Below, piece after piece: positions 55,484 through 63,889 of a stretch of DNA of 64,000 nt. The stretch is from Cellulomonas fimi ATCC 484 (lineage in GTDB: Bacteria; Actinomycetota; Actinomycetes; Actinomycetales; Cellulomonadaceae), in assembly GCF_000212695.1 (NCBI RefSeq), contig NC_015514.1:496001-560000 (forward strand), in the 5' to 3' direction. The notes beneath the pieces were generated by a model that was not told the DNA's origin, did no database searches, and saw only the letters and a list, made by a program, of their open reading frames with translations. The position numbers were made by a program, and so were the translations under genes. How positions within the stretch are numbered: the stretch's first letter is position 1; each line of letters starts with the position of its first letter.

Positions 55484-56920
55484 TCAGCGGGGGCGGACGG
55501 CCTCGGCGGACGACGGGACGGTCCACCACGCCACGACCCCGCCGGCCGCGAGCAGGCCCGCGCAGACGAGCATCGCGACGCGGTGGCCGTCGGCGAGCAC
55601 CGTCGGGTCGGTGAGCCCGGTGCCGACACCCGCGACGAGCGGCAGGACCGCGATGCCGAGCAGTCCCGCCACGCGCGCGACCGCGTTGTTCACCCCGGAC
55701 GCGACCCCGGCGAGCCGGTCGGGCGCGGCGGCGAGCGCGGTCGTCGTCAGGGGTGCCACGACCGCGGCGAGACCGAGGCCGAACAGCAGCACGCCCGGCA
55801 GCACGGCGGTCAGGTACGGCGCGGACGGGCCGATGCCCGCGAGCAGCACGGTCGCGGCCGCGCACACGAGCGGGCCGACGGTCATGGGCACGCGCGGGCC
55901 GATCCGCACGCCGAGCGCACCCGACGTCGACGACAGCACGAGCAGCAGGAGCGTCACCGGGACCGGGGCGAGCCCCGCGGCGAGCGGCGAGTAGCCGGAG
56001 ACGACCTGGAGCGTGAGGACGAGGAAGAAGAACACGCCCGACAGCGCCGCGTAGACCAGCAGCGTCGCGGCGTTGGTGCCCGCGAACGGGCGCCACCGGA
56101 ACAGCCGCGGCGGCACGAGGGGCGCGGCGGCGCGGGACTCCACCACGACGAACGCGACGAGCGCGAGCACCCCGGCGGCCAGCACGGCGGCGACCGGTGC
56201 GCGCAGGGTCCCGTCCTCGGTCCAGGCGGTGAACGCCCACGTCAGCGCGGCCAGGCCCAGCGCGGCGAGGACCGTCCCGGCGACGTCCAGCCGGCGCACC
56301 GCCTCCGGGTCCACCGTCTCGGGCACCGCGCGCAGCGTGACCGCCACGACCACGGCGGCGAGCGGCAGGTTGATCCCGAACACCCACCGCCACGTCGTCA
56401 CCTCGACGATCCACCCGCCGAGGAACGGCGCGACCGCGCCCGCGATGCCCCCGAGCCCCGACCACGCGCCGATCGCCCGCCCACGGTCCTCGCCCGCGAA
56501 CGTCGACTGGATGATCGCGAGCGACCCCGGCGTGAGGAGCGCACCCCCGACGCCCTGCAACGCGCGGGCCGCGACGAGCAGCCCCACGGTCGGGGCGAGC
56601 GCGCACGCGAGCGACGCGACCGCGAACCACACGACCCCGACGAGGAACACGCGCCGCCGCCCGAACCGGTCCCCGAGCGAGCCGCCCAGCAGCAGGAACG
56701 CCGCGAGCGTCAGCGCGTACCCGTTGACGGTCCACTGCAGGTCGGCCGTCGTCGCGTCGAGCTCGTCCGCGATGCGGGGCAGCGCGATCGTGACGACGGT
56801 CGCGTCGATGAACGCGAGCGCCGAGCCCAGCACGGTCGCGACGAGCACCCACCGCCCGCGCGCCGACCGGTAGCCGACCGTCGCACCGGCGTGCGCGGAC
56901 GGCTCAGCGGGCCCTGTCAC
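55484..56920 (-). CDS. DHA2-type MFS multidrug exporter
   Basis: 478 residues, 14 membrane helices. GSALAFIDATVVTIALPRI and LQWTVNGYALTLAAFLL in helix 1-2, GSLGDRFGRRRVF (motif A) and the motif C region GLGGIAGAVAPFLGGWI place it in the EmrB/QacA group. The GTG start lies 17 nt inside the LigD-Pol gene, so expression is coupled. The drug or metabolite exported is unknown. Confidence 0.93.
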   Translation of the reverse strand: MTGPAEPSAHAGATVGYRSARGRWVLVATVLGSALAFIDATVVTIALPRIADELDATTADLQWTVNGYALTLAAFLLLGGSLGDRFGRRRVFLVGVVWFAVASLACALAPTVGLLVAARALQGVGGALLTPGSLAIIQSTFAGEDRGRAIGAWSGLGGIAGAVAPFLGGWIVEVTTWRWVFGINLPLAAVVVAVTLRAVPETVDPEAVRRLDVAGTVLAALGLAALTWAFTAWTEDGTLRAPVAAVLAAGVLALVAFVVVESRAAAPLVPPRLFRWRPFAGTNAATLLVYAALSGVFFFLVLTLQVVSGYSPLAAGLAPVPVTLLLLVLSSTSGALGVRIGPRVPMTVGPLVCAAATVLLAGIGPSAPYLTAVLPGVLLFGLGLAAVVAPLTTTALAAAPDRLAGVASGVNNAVARVAGLLGIAVLPLVAGVGTGLTDPTVLADGHRVAMLVCAGLLAAGGVVAWWTVPSSAEAVRPR

Positions 56921-57974
56921 GGTCGCGGCTCGGCTGCACGCGCTTCGGCTCGCCCGGCATCTTCGGGTACTCCGGCGGGTACGGCAGGTCGGCGTGGCCC
57001 TCGTCGCGCTCCTGCCGGTCGGCGAGCTCGAGCAGCGACTCGATCGAGTACCGCGGCGTCGCGTGCGCGACGAGCGGCGCGAACAGGTCGCCGACCTCGG
57101 CGAACCGCGCGGGCATCGTCGTCACGTCGAAGTCGTCGGGGTGGACGTCCCCGATCTCCTCCCACCGCAGCGGCGCCGACACCGTCGCGCGGGGGTTGGT
57201 GCGGATCGAGTACGCCGAGGCGATGGTGCGGTCGCGGGCCATCTGGTTGTAGTCGACGAAGATCTTCTGCCCGCGCTCCTCCTTCCACCACTTCATCGTG
57301 ACCTGCTCCGGCATGCGCCGTTCGAGCTCACGACCGAACGCGATCGTCGCGCGGCGCGCGTCGGTGAACGACCAGCGCGGCTCGATCGGCACGAACACGT
57401 GGATGCCCCGGCCGCCGGACGTCTTCGGCGTGCCCTCCATGCCGTGCTCCGCGAGGAGCTCGCGCACGTGCGGGGCGACGCGCGCGGCGTCGTCGAAGTC
57501 GGTGCCCGGCTGCGGGTCGAGGTCGATGCGCAGCTGGTCGGGCGAGTCGACGTCCTCGCCCAGCACGGGCCACGGGTGGAACGTGAGGGTGCCGAGGTTC
57601 GCCGCCCACGCGACGACGGCGAGCTCGCTCGGGGCGACCTCGTCCGCAGTGCGCCCGCTCGGGAACGCGATCCGGGCGGTGCGGACGTAGTCCGGCGCGC
57701 CCTGCGGCACGCGCTTCTGGTAGAATGCGTCGCCCGTCGAGTCGGCGCGCGTCGCGAGCTTGGCGCCCTCGAACACGCCCTTGGGCCAGCGCTCGAGCGT
57801 CGTCGGGCGGTCGAGCAGCGCGCCGAGGATGCCGTCGCCCACGGACACGAAGTACTGGACGACGTCGAGCTTGGTCAGCCCGCGCTCGGGGAAGTACACC
57901 TTGTCGGGACTGCTCACACGGACGGTGCGGCCGCGCACGTCGAGCTCGACGGCCGGCGTCTTCGACGGTGACAT
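56904..57974 (-). CDS. Stand-alone LigD polymerase-domain protein (NHEJ primase-polymerase)
   Basis: 356 residues, ATG 57974. The archaeo-eukaryotic primase fold has the catalytic acidic motif RIDLDPQPG, TSGGRGIHVFVPI, and FVDYNQMARDRTIASAYSIR. Only the polymerase module is present: no ligase or phosphoesterase domain, and no ku gene in the window. Such proteins fill gaps with ribonucleotides during end joining. The start is leaderless-type (TAGCGT, 7 nt, ATG). Confidence 0.93.
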   Translation of the reverse strand: MSPSKTPAVELDVRGRTVRVSSPDKVYFPERGLTKLDVVQYFVSVGDGILGALLDRPTTLERWPKGVFEGAKLATRADSTGDAFYQKRVPQGAPDYVRTARIAFPSGRTADEVAPSELAVVAWAANLGTLTFHPWPVLGEDVDSPDQLRIDLDPQPGTDFDDAARVAPHVRELLAEHGMEGTPKTSGGRGIHVFVPIEPRWSFTDARRATIAFGRELERRMPEQVTMKWWKEERGQKIFVDYNQMARDRTIASAYSIRTNPRATVSAPLRWEEIGDVHPDDFDVTTMPARFAEVGDLFAPLVAHATPRYSIESLLELADRQERDEGHADLPYPPEYPKMPGEPKRVQPSRDRDRAR

Positions 57975-57981
57975 GGGCCCC

Positions 57982-57987
57982 ACGCTA
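57982..57987 (-). promoter_or_regulatory. -10 element TAGCGT for a leaderless start
   Basis: On the minus strand TAGCGT, 7 nt, then ATG 57974 of the LigD-Pol gene. Confidence 0.5.
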
Positions 57988-58086
57988 GGGCCGGGCTCCG
58001 ACACGCGCCCGTGCAGGTCGGCGCATCGTGCACCCGGGCCGCCGCCCGCGACGGCCGACGGCTCTGCCCAGCGCGGCGTGCCGGCG

Positions 58087-60984
58087 TCAGACGTCCGAGC
58101 CGATGAGCCCGCGCTGGTGCGCCACGGACACCGCCTCGGCCCGCCCGGACACGCCGAGCTTCGCGAGCAGGTTGGAGATGTGCACCGAGACGGTCTTGCC
58201 GGAGATGAAGAGCTTCTCGCCGATCTGCCGGTTCGACAGGCCTTGCGCGACGAGCCCGAGCACTTCGACCTCGCGTGCTGTCAGCACGTCCGCCCCGGCC
58301 GCGCGCACGCCGGGCAGGTCCAGCCGTCCGCGCCGGGCGAGCCCGCGCACGGCCGTCGCGAGCGGCACCGCGCCCATGGCGTCGGCCTCCGCCAGCGCGG
58401 TCGCGGCCTCGTCCCGGGCCGCGTCCCGCTCGCCGCGCTCCAGCAGCGACTCCGCGAGACGCCACCGGGTGCGGGCCAGCTCGTAGCGGTGCCCGTAACC
58501 GAACTCGCGCAGCGCAGCGCGCCACGCCTCGGGGTCGTTCCCGCCGACGAGCCGGCCGTGCTCCGCGTGCGCCCGGGCGAGCCACGCACGCCCCTCGGGG
58601 CCCAGCACGCCGCCGCGGGGCCGCCCGCGCTCGGCCGTCGTGCGCGCGCGCTCCAGCAGCCGGTCCCCGAGGGCGACCCGCTCCGCGACGTCCCGGCCCA
58701 GCAGCCGCTCCTGCGCCGCGGCGTCCGCGAGCGCGGCCAGCGCCAGCGCCGACAGCCAGATGCCGCCGAGGAAGTAGTCGCTCCACTCGCGGCCCAGGTG
58801 CTCGATGACCCGCAGCGCGAGCTCGATCGCCTCGTCGAGCTCGCCGCGCCACGTCAGCGCGTCGACCGTGCAGCCCCCGCCGATGAGCGCGACGAGGCCG
58901 TCGCGCGACCAGTGCGCCTCGCGTGCCCGCCCCCGCTCGACCACGTCCGCGTCGCCGCGCGCCACGGCCGCGTACAGCGTCATGAGGCGCGCCGTCGCCC
59001 CCAGCCACTCCGGGGCGTCGGAGTAGGACTCGCCGGGCGTCAGGTCGCCCTGGACGAAGCGGAAGAGGTGGCCGAGCATGACGAGCTCGATGCCGAACGT
59101 GCTCCACAGCATCCCCGACGAGCGCGCGCGCTCGACCGCCAGCTCGCCGATCCGGGCCGCGTGCGCCACGTCGCCCGCGTAGTAGCGGTTGCTCGCGAGG
59201 TTGTACATGGTCCGCAGCTCGGTCGACAGGTCGCCCGACTCGCGTGCGAGCCCGAGCGCCTCGTCGAGCAGCGCCGCGGCGTGGTCGGGGTCCTCGACGA
59301 CGAGCACCGCCAGGGTCGTGACGGCGTCCGCCTCCGCGTCGACGGCCCGCACCTGCCGGGCCACGGCGGCGGCGTCGGTCGCGGCGCGCTCCGCCTCGTC
59401 GTCGACGTCCGCGTTGAGCGCCGCGCGCGCGTAGGTCGCGAGCGCCCAGGCGCGAGCGGGCGTCGGGTCGGGCAGCCCCTCGACCGCGAGGCGGGCCACC
59501 TCGAACGCCTCCTGCAGGCGCTCCGCGCCGAGCAGGTGGCGCGCCAGGCACGTGCGCTCCTGCGCCTGCCGCGGTGGGTCGTCGTCGCACTCGTCGACCG
59601 CGGCACGTGCGAGCTGCACGGCCCGGTCGAGCTGACCCGCGCGGCTCGCGGCCGTCGCCGCGGCGTCGAGCACCGCGACGTGGTCCTCCCCGAGCGCGTC
59701 GGCCGCGTCCGGGACCGCGGACCACAGGCGCAGCACGACCTCGAGGTGCCGCAGCTCCTCGACGGGCGCGAACACCTCGTGCGCCTGCCGGGCCGCGTCG
59801 CGCGACGCCGTGAGCGCGGTCGGCAGGTCGGGCGCGTGCAGCGCGTGCCACGCGAGCTGCGACGACGTGCCGAGCGACGTGTCGCTGCGCAGCGCCCCCA
59901 GGTACGCGCGGTGCAGCGCCGCCTGCTCGCCGGGCAGCAGGTCCGCGTAGACGGCCTCGGCCAGCAGCGCGTGCCGGAACGCGATGTGCCAGCCGTCCCC
60001 GACGAGCACGTGGTGCGCGACCGCCTCGCGCAGCGCGGTGTCGAGCGCGCCCGGCGCGGCCAGCGACGGGTCGCCGTGCGCCGCGACCGCCGCCCGCAGC
60101 AGCGGCTCCGTCACCCGGCGCCCGGCCGCGGACGCGACCCGCGCGAGCAGCTGCACCTGCGGGTCGAGCACCTCCAGCCGGCTGCGCAGGACGTCGGCGA
60201 GCGACCACGGCAGGGCCCCGTCGGCCCCGGACTCGACGAGCTCCTCCGCGAAGTAGGCGTTGCCCTCCGAGCGGTCGAGGACGGTCCGCAGCGCCTGCTC
60301 GGGCAGCGGTCCCCCTGCGACCGCCGTCGCGAACTCGCGCAGCTCGCCCTCGGTGAACGGGGGCAGGTCCATCCGCAGCACCCGCGGGTGCCGCACCAGC
60401 TCGGCGGCGACGGGCCGCCACGGGTGGCGCCGGTGCAGGTCGTCCGTGCGGTAGCTGGCGACGAGCAGCACGTGCTGGTCGCGCAGCCGCGAGACGACGA
60501 AGCGCAGCACGTCGCGGCTGGAGGCGTCCGCCCAGTGCAGGTCCTCCAGCACCAGCAGCAGCGGGTGCTCGGCCGTGCCGACCGCGGCCAGCGCCTCGAC
60601 GACGCCGTCGAACAGCTGCAGCCGGCTCGCGGCGTCGTCCGCGGGCTCGCCCGCCGGGACCGTGCCCGGCAGCAGGCGGCGCAGCGCGGGCCGCTGCCCG
60701 ACGACCGCGTCGACCGCCTCGGGGTCGAGGTCGCGCAGCTGCACGAGCGCCTCGGCGAACGGCAGGTACGGCAGGCCGATCTCGCCGAGGTCGACGCAGT
60801 GCGCGAGCACGACGCGCGCACCCTGCTCCGCGGCGAGCTCCGCGACGTGCCGCAGCAGCCGGGACTTGCCCACACCCGCGTCGGCCGCGAGCAGGACGGC
60901 CGAGGGGTCGCCCGCAGCCGCGCGGCGCAGGCCGTCCGACAGCTCGGACACCTGCGCCGCGCGGGCGACGAACGGGGTGCTCAT
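58087..60984 (-). CDS. Large ATP-binding LuxR-family (LAL/MalT-like) regulator
   Basis: 965 residues. Walker A LAADAGVGKSRLLRH, Walker B LLLVLEDLHWAD, a STAND-type ATPase, then a long helical TPR-like region (about 400-880). The C-terminal LuxR helix-turn-helix is LTAREVEVLGLVAQGLSNRQIGEKL. ATG 60984 is chosen because it overlaps the stop of the upstream small ORF by 4 nt; GTG 60999 is an alternative. The inducer is unknown. Confidence 0.92.
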   Translation of the reverse strand: MSTPFVARAAQVSELSDGLRRAAAGDPSAVLLAADAGVGKSRLLRHVAELAAEQGARVVLAHCVDLGEIGLPYLPFAEALVQLRDLDPEAVDAVVGQRPALRRLLPGTVPAGEPADDAASRLQLFDGVVEALAAVGTAEHPLLLVLEDLHWADASSRDVLRFVVSRLRDQHVLLVASYRTDDLHRRHPWRPVAAELVRHPRVLRMDLPPFTEGELREFATAVAGGPLPEQALRTVLDRSEGNAYFAEELVESGADGALPWSLADVLRSRLEVLDPQVQLLARVASAAGRRVTEPLLRAAVAAHGDPSLAAPGALDTALREAVAHHVLVGDGWHIAFRHALLAEAVYADLLPGEQAALHRAYLGALRSDTSLGTSSQLAWHALHAPDLPTALTASRDAARQAHEVFAPVEELRHLEVVLRLWSAVPDAADALGEDHVAVLDAAATAASRAGQLDRAVQLARAAVDECDDDPPRQAQERTCLARHLLGAERLQEAFEVARLAVEGLPDPTPARAWALATYARAALNADVDDEAERAATDAAAVARQVRAVDAEADAVTTLAVLVVEDPDHAAALLDEALGLARESGDLSTELRTMYNLASNRYYAGDVAHAARIGELAVERARSSGMLWSTFGIELVMLGHLFRFVQGDLTPGESYSDAPEWLGATARLMTLYAAVARGDADVVERGRAREAHWSRDGLVALIGGGCTVDALTWRGELDEAIELALRVIEHLGREWSDYFLGGIWLSALALAALADAAAQERLLGRDVAERVALGDRLLERARTTAERGRPRGGVLGPEGRAWLARAHAEHGRLVGGNDPEAWRAALREFGYGHRYELARTRWRLAESLLERGERDAARDEAATALAEADAMGAVPLATAVRGLARRGRLDLPGVRAAGADVLTAREVEVLGLVAQGLSNRQIGEKLFISGKTVSVHISNLLAKLGVSGRAEAVSVAHQRGLIGSDV

Positions 60985-61199
60985 CGGGCCACGTGCCACG
61001 CCCCCGATCCTCGCAGCAGCCACCCACGCACCGCTGCCCCCCGCGACTGCGCGGGACGGACGGTGCGACGGTCGGCCGCCGCGGGACGGGACAGGCCCTG
61101 CGGCGGGCGGGCCGGCGCCCCGCGGTGGGCCGCCTGCTCGATCTGCTCGCGGCGGAAGGCGAGCTCGGCGTCGAGCGCGGGTCCCCACAGCTCGGTCAT
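60981..61199 (-). CDS. 72-residue small protein coupled to the LuxR regulator
   Basis: ATG 61199 has a strong AAGGAG ribosome site 6 nt upstream, better than most genes here. The first 30 residues look protein-like (MTELWGPALDAELAFRREQI); the rest is Arg/Ala/Gly-rich. The stop overlaps the regulator ATG. It may be a functional small protein or a translated leader that sets regulator expression. Confidence 0.65.
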   Translation of the reverse strand: MTELWGPALDAELAFRREQIEQAAHRGAPARPPQGLSRPAAADRRTVRPAQSRGAAVRGWLLRGSGAWHVAR

Positions 61200-61205
61200 G
61201 GTCTT

Positions 61206-61211
61206 CTCCTT
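61206..61211 (-). promoter_or_regulatory. Strong ribosome site AAGGAG of the small ORF
   Basis: AAGGAG on the minus strand, 6 nt before ATG 61199; a second purine-rich stretch lies just upstream. Confidence 0.7.
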
Positions 61212-61310
61212 CTCGCGTTCCTTCTTCCGACCACCCTGACGATGCTCGTGAGGCGCGCCGCCCGGGATCGGTCGGTCGACGGGTCCTGGGCACCCGGGAC
61301 CGCTGAGGCG

Positions 61311-61330
61311 CGTCTGAGGTACCTCAGACG
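61311..61330. promoter_or_regulatory. Perfect 20-bp palindrome, candidate operator
   Basis: cgtctgaggtacctcagacg is its own reverse complement with no spacer. It sits between the divergent small-ORF/LuxR unit and the VOC gene. A dimeric regulator could act on both. Confidence 0.65.
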
Positions 61331-61380
61331 GCGTGCGCCAGGGGTGTCGCCGCAGGCGGGGCGCGGGGCAGCATGGCGGG

Positions 61381-61758
61381 ATGACCCTCGTCCAGGTGGC
61401 CCAGCGCGCGACCGACCTCGACCGCGCCGCGGCGTTCTACACGGACCTGCTCGGGCACGGGCCGGCCGCCCGGTTCGACCCGCCGGGGCTGCTGTTCTTC
61501 GACCTCGGCGGCGTGCGACTGCTGCTCGAGCAGGGGGCGCCGTCGGCCGTGCTGTACCTCGCCGTCGACGACGTGCCCGCGACGGTCGAGCGGCTGCGGG
61601 CCGCGGGCGTGCCCGTCGAGGGGGAGCCGCACGTGATCTTCCACCACGACGACGGCACCCTCGGGCCGGCCGGGACCGACGAGTGGCAGGCGTTCGTGCG
61701 TGATCCCGACGGGAACCTCGTCGGCCTCGTCGAGCACCGCGCGCCCGCCACGACCTGA
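61381..61758 (+). CDS. VOC-family (glyoxalase/bleomycin-resistance-like) protein
   Basis: 125 residues, ATG 61381. Paired beta-alpha-beta-beta-beta modules: VAQRATDLDRAAAFYTDLLG, VRLLLEQG, LYLAVDDVPATVERLRAAGV, FVRDPDGNLVGLVEH. The terminal Glu is at the usual metal position. Substrate unknown. It is divergent from the small ORF and LuxR regulator, with the 20-bp palindrome in the gap. Confidence 0.9.
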   Translation: MTLVQVAQRATDLDRAAAFYTDLLGHGPAARFDPPGLLFFDLGGVRLLLEQGAPSAVLYLAVDDVPATVERLRAAGVPVEGEPHVIFHHDDGTLGPAGTDEWQAFVRDPDGNLVGLVEHRAPATT

Positions 61759-61830
61759 GCGCCGCCGGATCACCCGGACGCGTCGTGGTCCCGCCCGGCG
61801 CGACGGCGGACGTTCGGGCACCCTGGACGG

Positions 61831-62280
61831 GTGGGTGACGTCCGGGACCTCAGGAGTGCGGCCAGCGTGCGCCGCCAGCAGCAGCTGGTGGTCGACGACG
61901 AGGTGGTCGTGCGGGCCGAGCGGTCCGCGCCGCGCGCGGCGCGGCACTGGGTCATGCGTGCGGTCGCCGGCGCCGGGGTCACGGGTGCGACCAACCAGGT
62001 CGTCGAGCTGCTCACGGGCGAGCTCGTGTCCAACGCGGTCGTGCACGGGCCCGACGACGGGCTCATCCACGTGCACGTGAGCGTCGGGCCGCGGCTCGTG
62101 CGCGTGGGCGTGAGCGACGACGGACCTGGCCGCCCGACCGTGAGCCACCCCGAGCCGACCGCCCCCAGCGGTCGCGGCATGGCGCTCGTCGAGGCCCTCG
62201 CGGCGTCCTGGGGCACGGTCGCGCGCGGCGACGGGCAGCCCGGCAAGACCGTCTGGTTCGAGCTCGACCACACCGACTGA
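61831..62280 (+). CDS. RsbW-like ATP-binding protein (HATPase_c_2)
   Basis: 149 residues, GTG start. The N box ELLTGELVSNAVVHG and G1 box VGVSDDGPGRP, then GRGMALVEALAASWG, define the GHKL ATPase of anti-sigma-factor kinases and their stand-alone relatives. It could act in partner-switching with a STAS protein and a PP2C phosphatase, but no such gene is adjacent. Confidence 0.88.
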   Translation: MGDVRDLRSAASVRRQQQLVVDDEVVVRAERSAPRAARHWVMRAVAGAGVTGATNQVVELLTGELVSNAVVHGPDDGLIHVHVSVGPRLVRVGVSDDGPGRPTVSHPEPTAPSGRGMALVEALAASWGTVARGDGQPGKTVWFELDHTD

Positions 62281-62352
62281 CGGCCCTGCGGGACCGCCTC
62301 CCGGCAGGGTCCTGGCCTGCGGCTCTGCGATGCGCGGTTCGCCCGGTGCGCG

Positions 62353-62358
62353 TAGGTT
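62353..62358 (+). promoter_or_regulatory. -10 element TAGGTT upstream of the MinD-like gene
   Basis: TAGGTT, 7 nt, then an in-frame GTG (62366). ATG 62393 has its own GAGGGG ribosome site, so either a leaderless GTG or a 27-nt leader is possible. Confidence 0.5.
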
Positions 62359-62392
62359 CTGGGACGTGCGACCAGGCAGCGAGGGGCGAACG

Positions 62393-63889
62393 ATGACGGA
62401 CGACACCGACCAGCAGTCCCCGACGGCACCCGCGCGGATCCCCGAGATCCGGGCCGAGGTGCGCGAGGACGGCACCGGGGAGATCAGCGTCGACGGGGTC
62501 GTCGAGCAGGTGCAGACCGCCAACCTGCAGGAGGCCGGCGCGGCGATCACCGCGCGCATAGCGGCGCTCGCGGGGTCGGTCGGGTCGCCCCTGCCGGCCC
62601 AGGTCCGCGACCCCGACGGCGTGTGGTCCCTGCTCATCCACCCCGACGGCCTGGTCGACGAGGCCACGGTCGACGACCCGGTCACGACGCCCGCGTCCGG
62701 CGTCGTGCTGCCGCCCGCGGGCCCGCCCACGACGCCCGCCGACCGCCTCCCCGACGTGGCCACCGGCGGGGACGCGACGACGCTGCTCCCGCCGACGGCA
62801 CCCGCCTCGACGGGCGGGACGGCGGACGCGGCGCCGGGGCCGGGCTCCGACCCGGCGACCGCCGCGGGCGCGGGCGCCACCCCGTCCTCGCGCGCGGAGG
62901 CGAGCCGGTCCCGCTCGGGCGGCACGCGGACCGCGGAGCCGTCCGGCGCGACGTCCCTGCCCACCCTCGACGACCTGCTCGCCGCGCGGCACCCCGCGTC
63001 CGACGGCCCCGCCGAGCACGGCTGGCGCGGGGGTGTGCGGCGCGTGACGTTCGGCCTCGTCTCGCCCGGGCCGGGGCGCGCCGAGCGCAACCGCCGGTCG
63101 CAGTCCGCGTCGGTCCGGCGCACGTTCGACGGCCCCAAGACGGTCGTCGTCGTCAACCCCAAGGGCGGCGCGCACAAGACGACCGCGACGATGCTGCTGG
63201 CCGCGACCTTCGGCATCCAGCGCGGCGGCTACACGCTCGCGTGGGACAACAACGAGACGCGCGGCACCCTCGGCTGGCGGTCCGCGCACACCGAGCACCA
63301 GCGCACGGCGGTCGACCTGCTCAACGCCCTGCCGCGGCTGGGCGGTCGGGCGACCGTGCGGATCGGCGACCTCGACGGCTTCGTCCGCACGCAGGCCAAC
63401 GAGCAGTTCGACGTGCTCGCGTCCGACGAGAGCTCGTCGTCCCTGTCGTCGGTCGACGCCGCGTCGTTCGTCGCGCTGCACCAGGTGCTGTCGCGGTTCT
63501 ACCGGGTCCTCGTGATCGACACCGGCAACAACATGCGCGCCTCGAACTGGCAGGCGTCGGTCGACGCCGCCGACCAGATCGTCGTCGTCTCGACGATCCG
63601 CGAGGACACCGCGCAGTCGGCGGCGTGGGCGCTCGACGCGCTGCGCGCCAAGGGCCACGAGGAGGCCGTGCGCCGCGCGGTCACGATCCTGTCCGCGCCC
63701 TCCCCGAAGGTCGACAAGGACCTGCGCACGCGGCTGCGGGGCCACTTCGGCGCCCTGACGCGCGCGGTCGTGGAGGTGCCGCACGACAAGGCCCTCGTCT
63801 CCGGCGGGCCGATCGACTACGAGGCGCTGCAGCCGGCGACGCGGGACGCGTGGCTGCGGGCGACGGCGATCGTCGCGGACGGTCTCTGA
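62393..63889 (+). CDS. MinD/ParA-like ATPase with long N-terminal extension (EspI-like)
   Basis: 498 residues from ATG 62393. Residues 1-85 form a small domain (IRAEVREDGTGEISVDGVV), followed by a Pro/Ala/Thr-rich linker to about 180. The SIMIBI ATPase starts TVVVVNPKGGAHKTT, a deviant Walker A with His in place of Gly/Val, and has VLVIDTGNNMRASNW (Walker B) with ADQIVVVSTI. This architecture resembles EspI and other MinD-like proteins of actinobacterial type VII secretion loci. No ESX gene is in the window, so that link is inference. Confidence 0.88.
   Translation: MTDDTDQQSPTAPARIPEIRAEVREDGTGEISVDGVVEQVQTANLQEAGAAITARIAALAGSVGSPLPAQVRDPDGVWSLLIHPDGLVDEATVDDPVTTPASGVVLPPAGPPTTPADRLPDVATGGDATTLLPPTAPASTGGTADAAPGPGSDPATAAGAGATPSSRAEASRSRSGGTRTAEPSGATSLPTLDDLLAARHPASDGPAEHGWRGGVRRVTFGLVSPGPGRAERNRRSQSASVRRTFDGPKTVVVVNPKGGAHKTTATMLLAATFGIQRGGYTLAWDNNETRGTLGWRSAHTEHQRTAVDLLNALPRLGGRATVRIGDLDGFVRTQANEQFDVLASDESSSSLSSVDAASFVALHQVLSRFYRVLVIDTGNNMRASNWQASVDAADQIVVVSTIREDTAQSAAWALDALRAKGHEEAVRRAVTILSAPSPKVDKDLRTRLRGHFGALTRAVVEVPHDKALVSGGPIDYEALQPATRDAWLRATAIVADGL

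Noticed and set aside
57760..61239. 1159-codon plus-strand open frame opposite the LuxR regulator
   Set aside because: Arg/Gly/Pro/Asp-rich shadow of the minus-strand gene, which has clear ATPase and HTH motifs.
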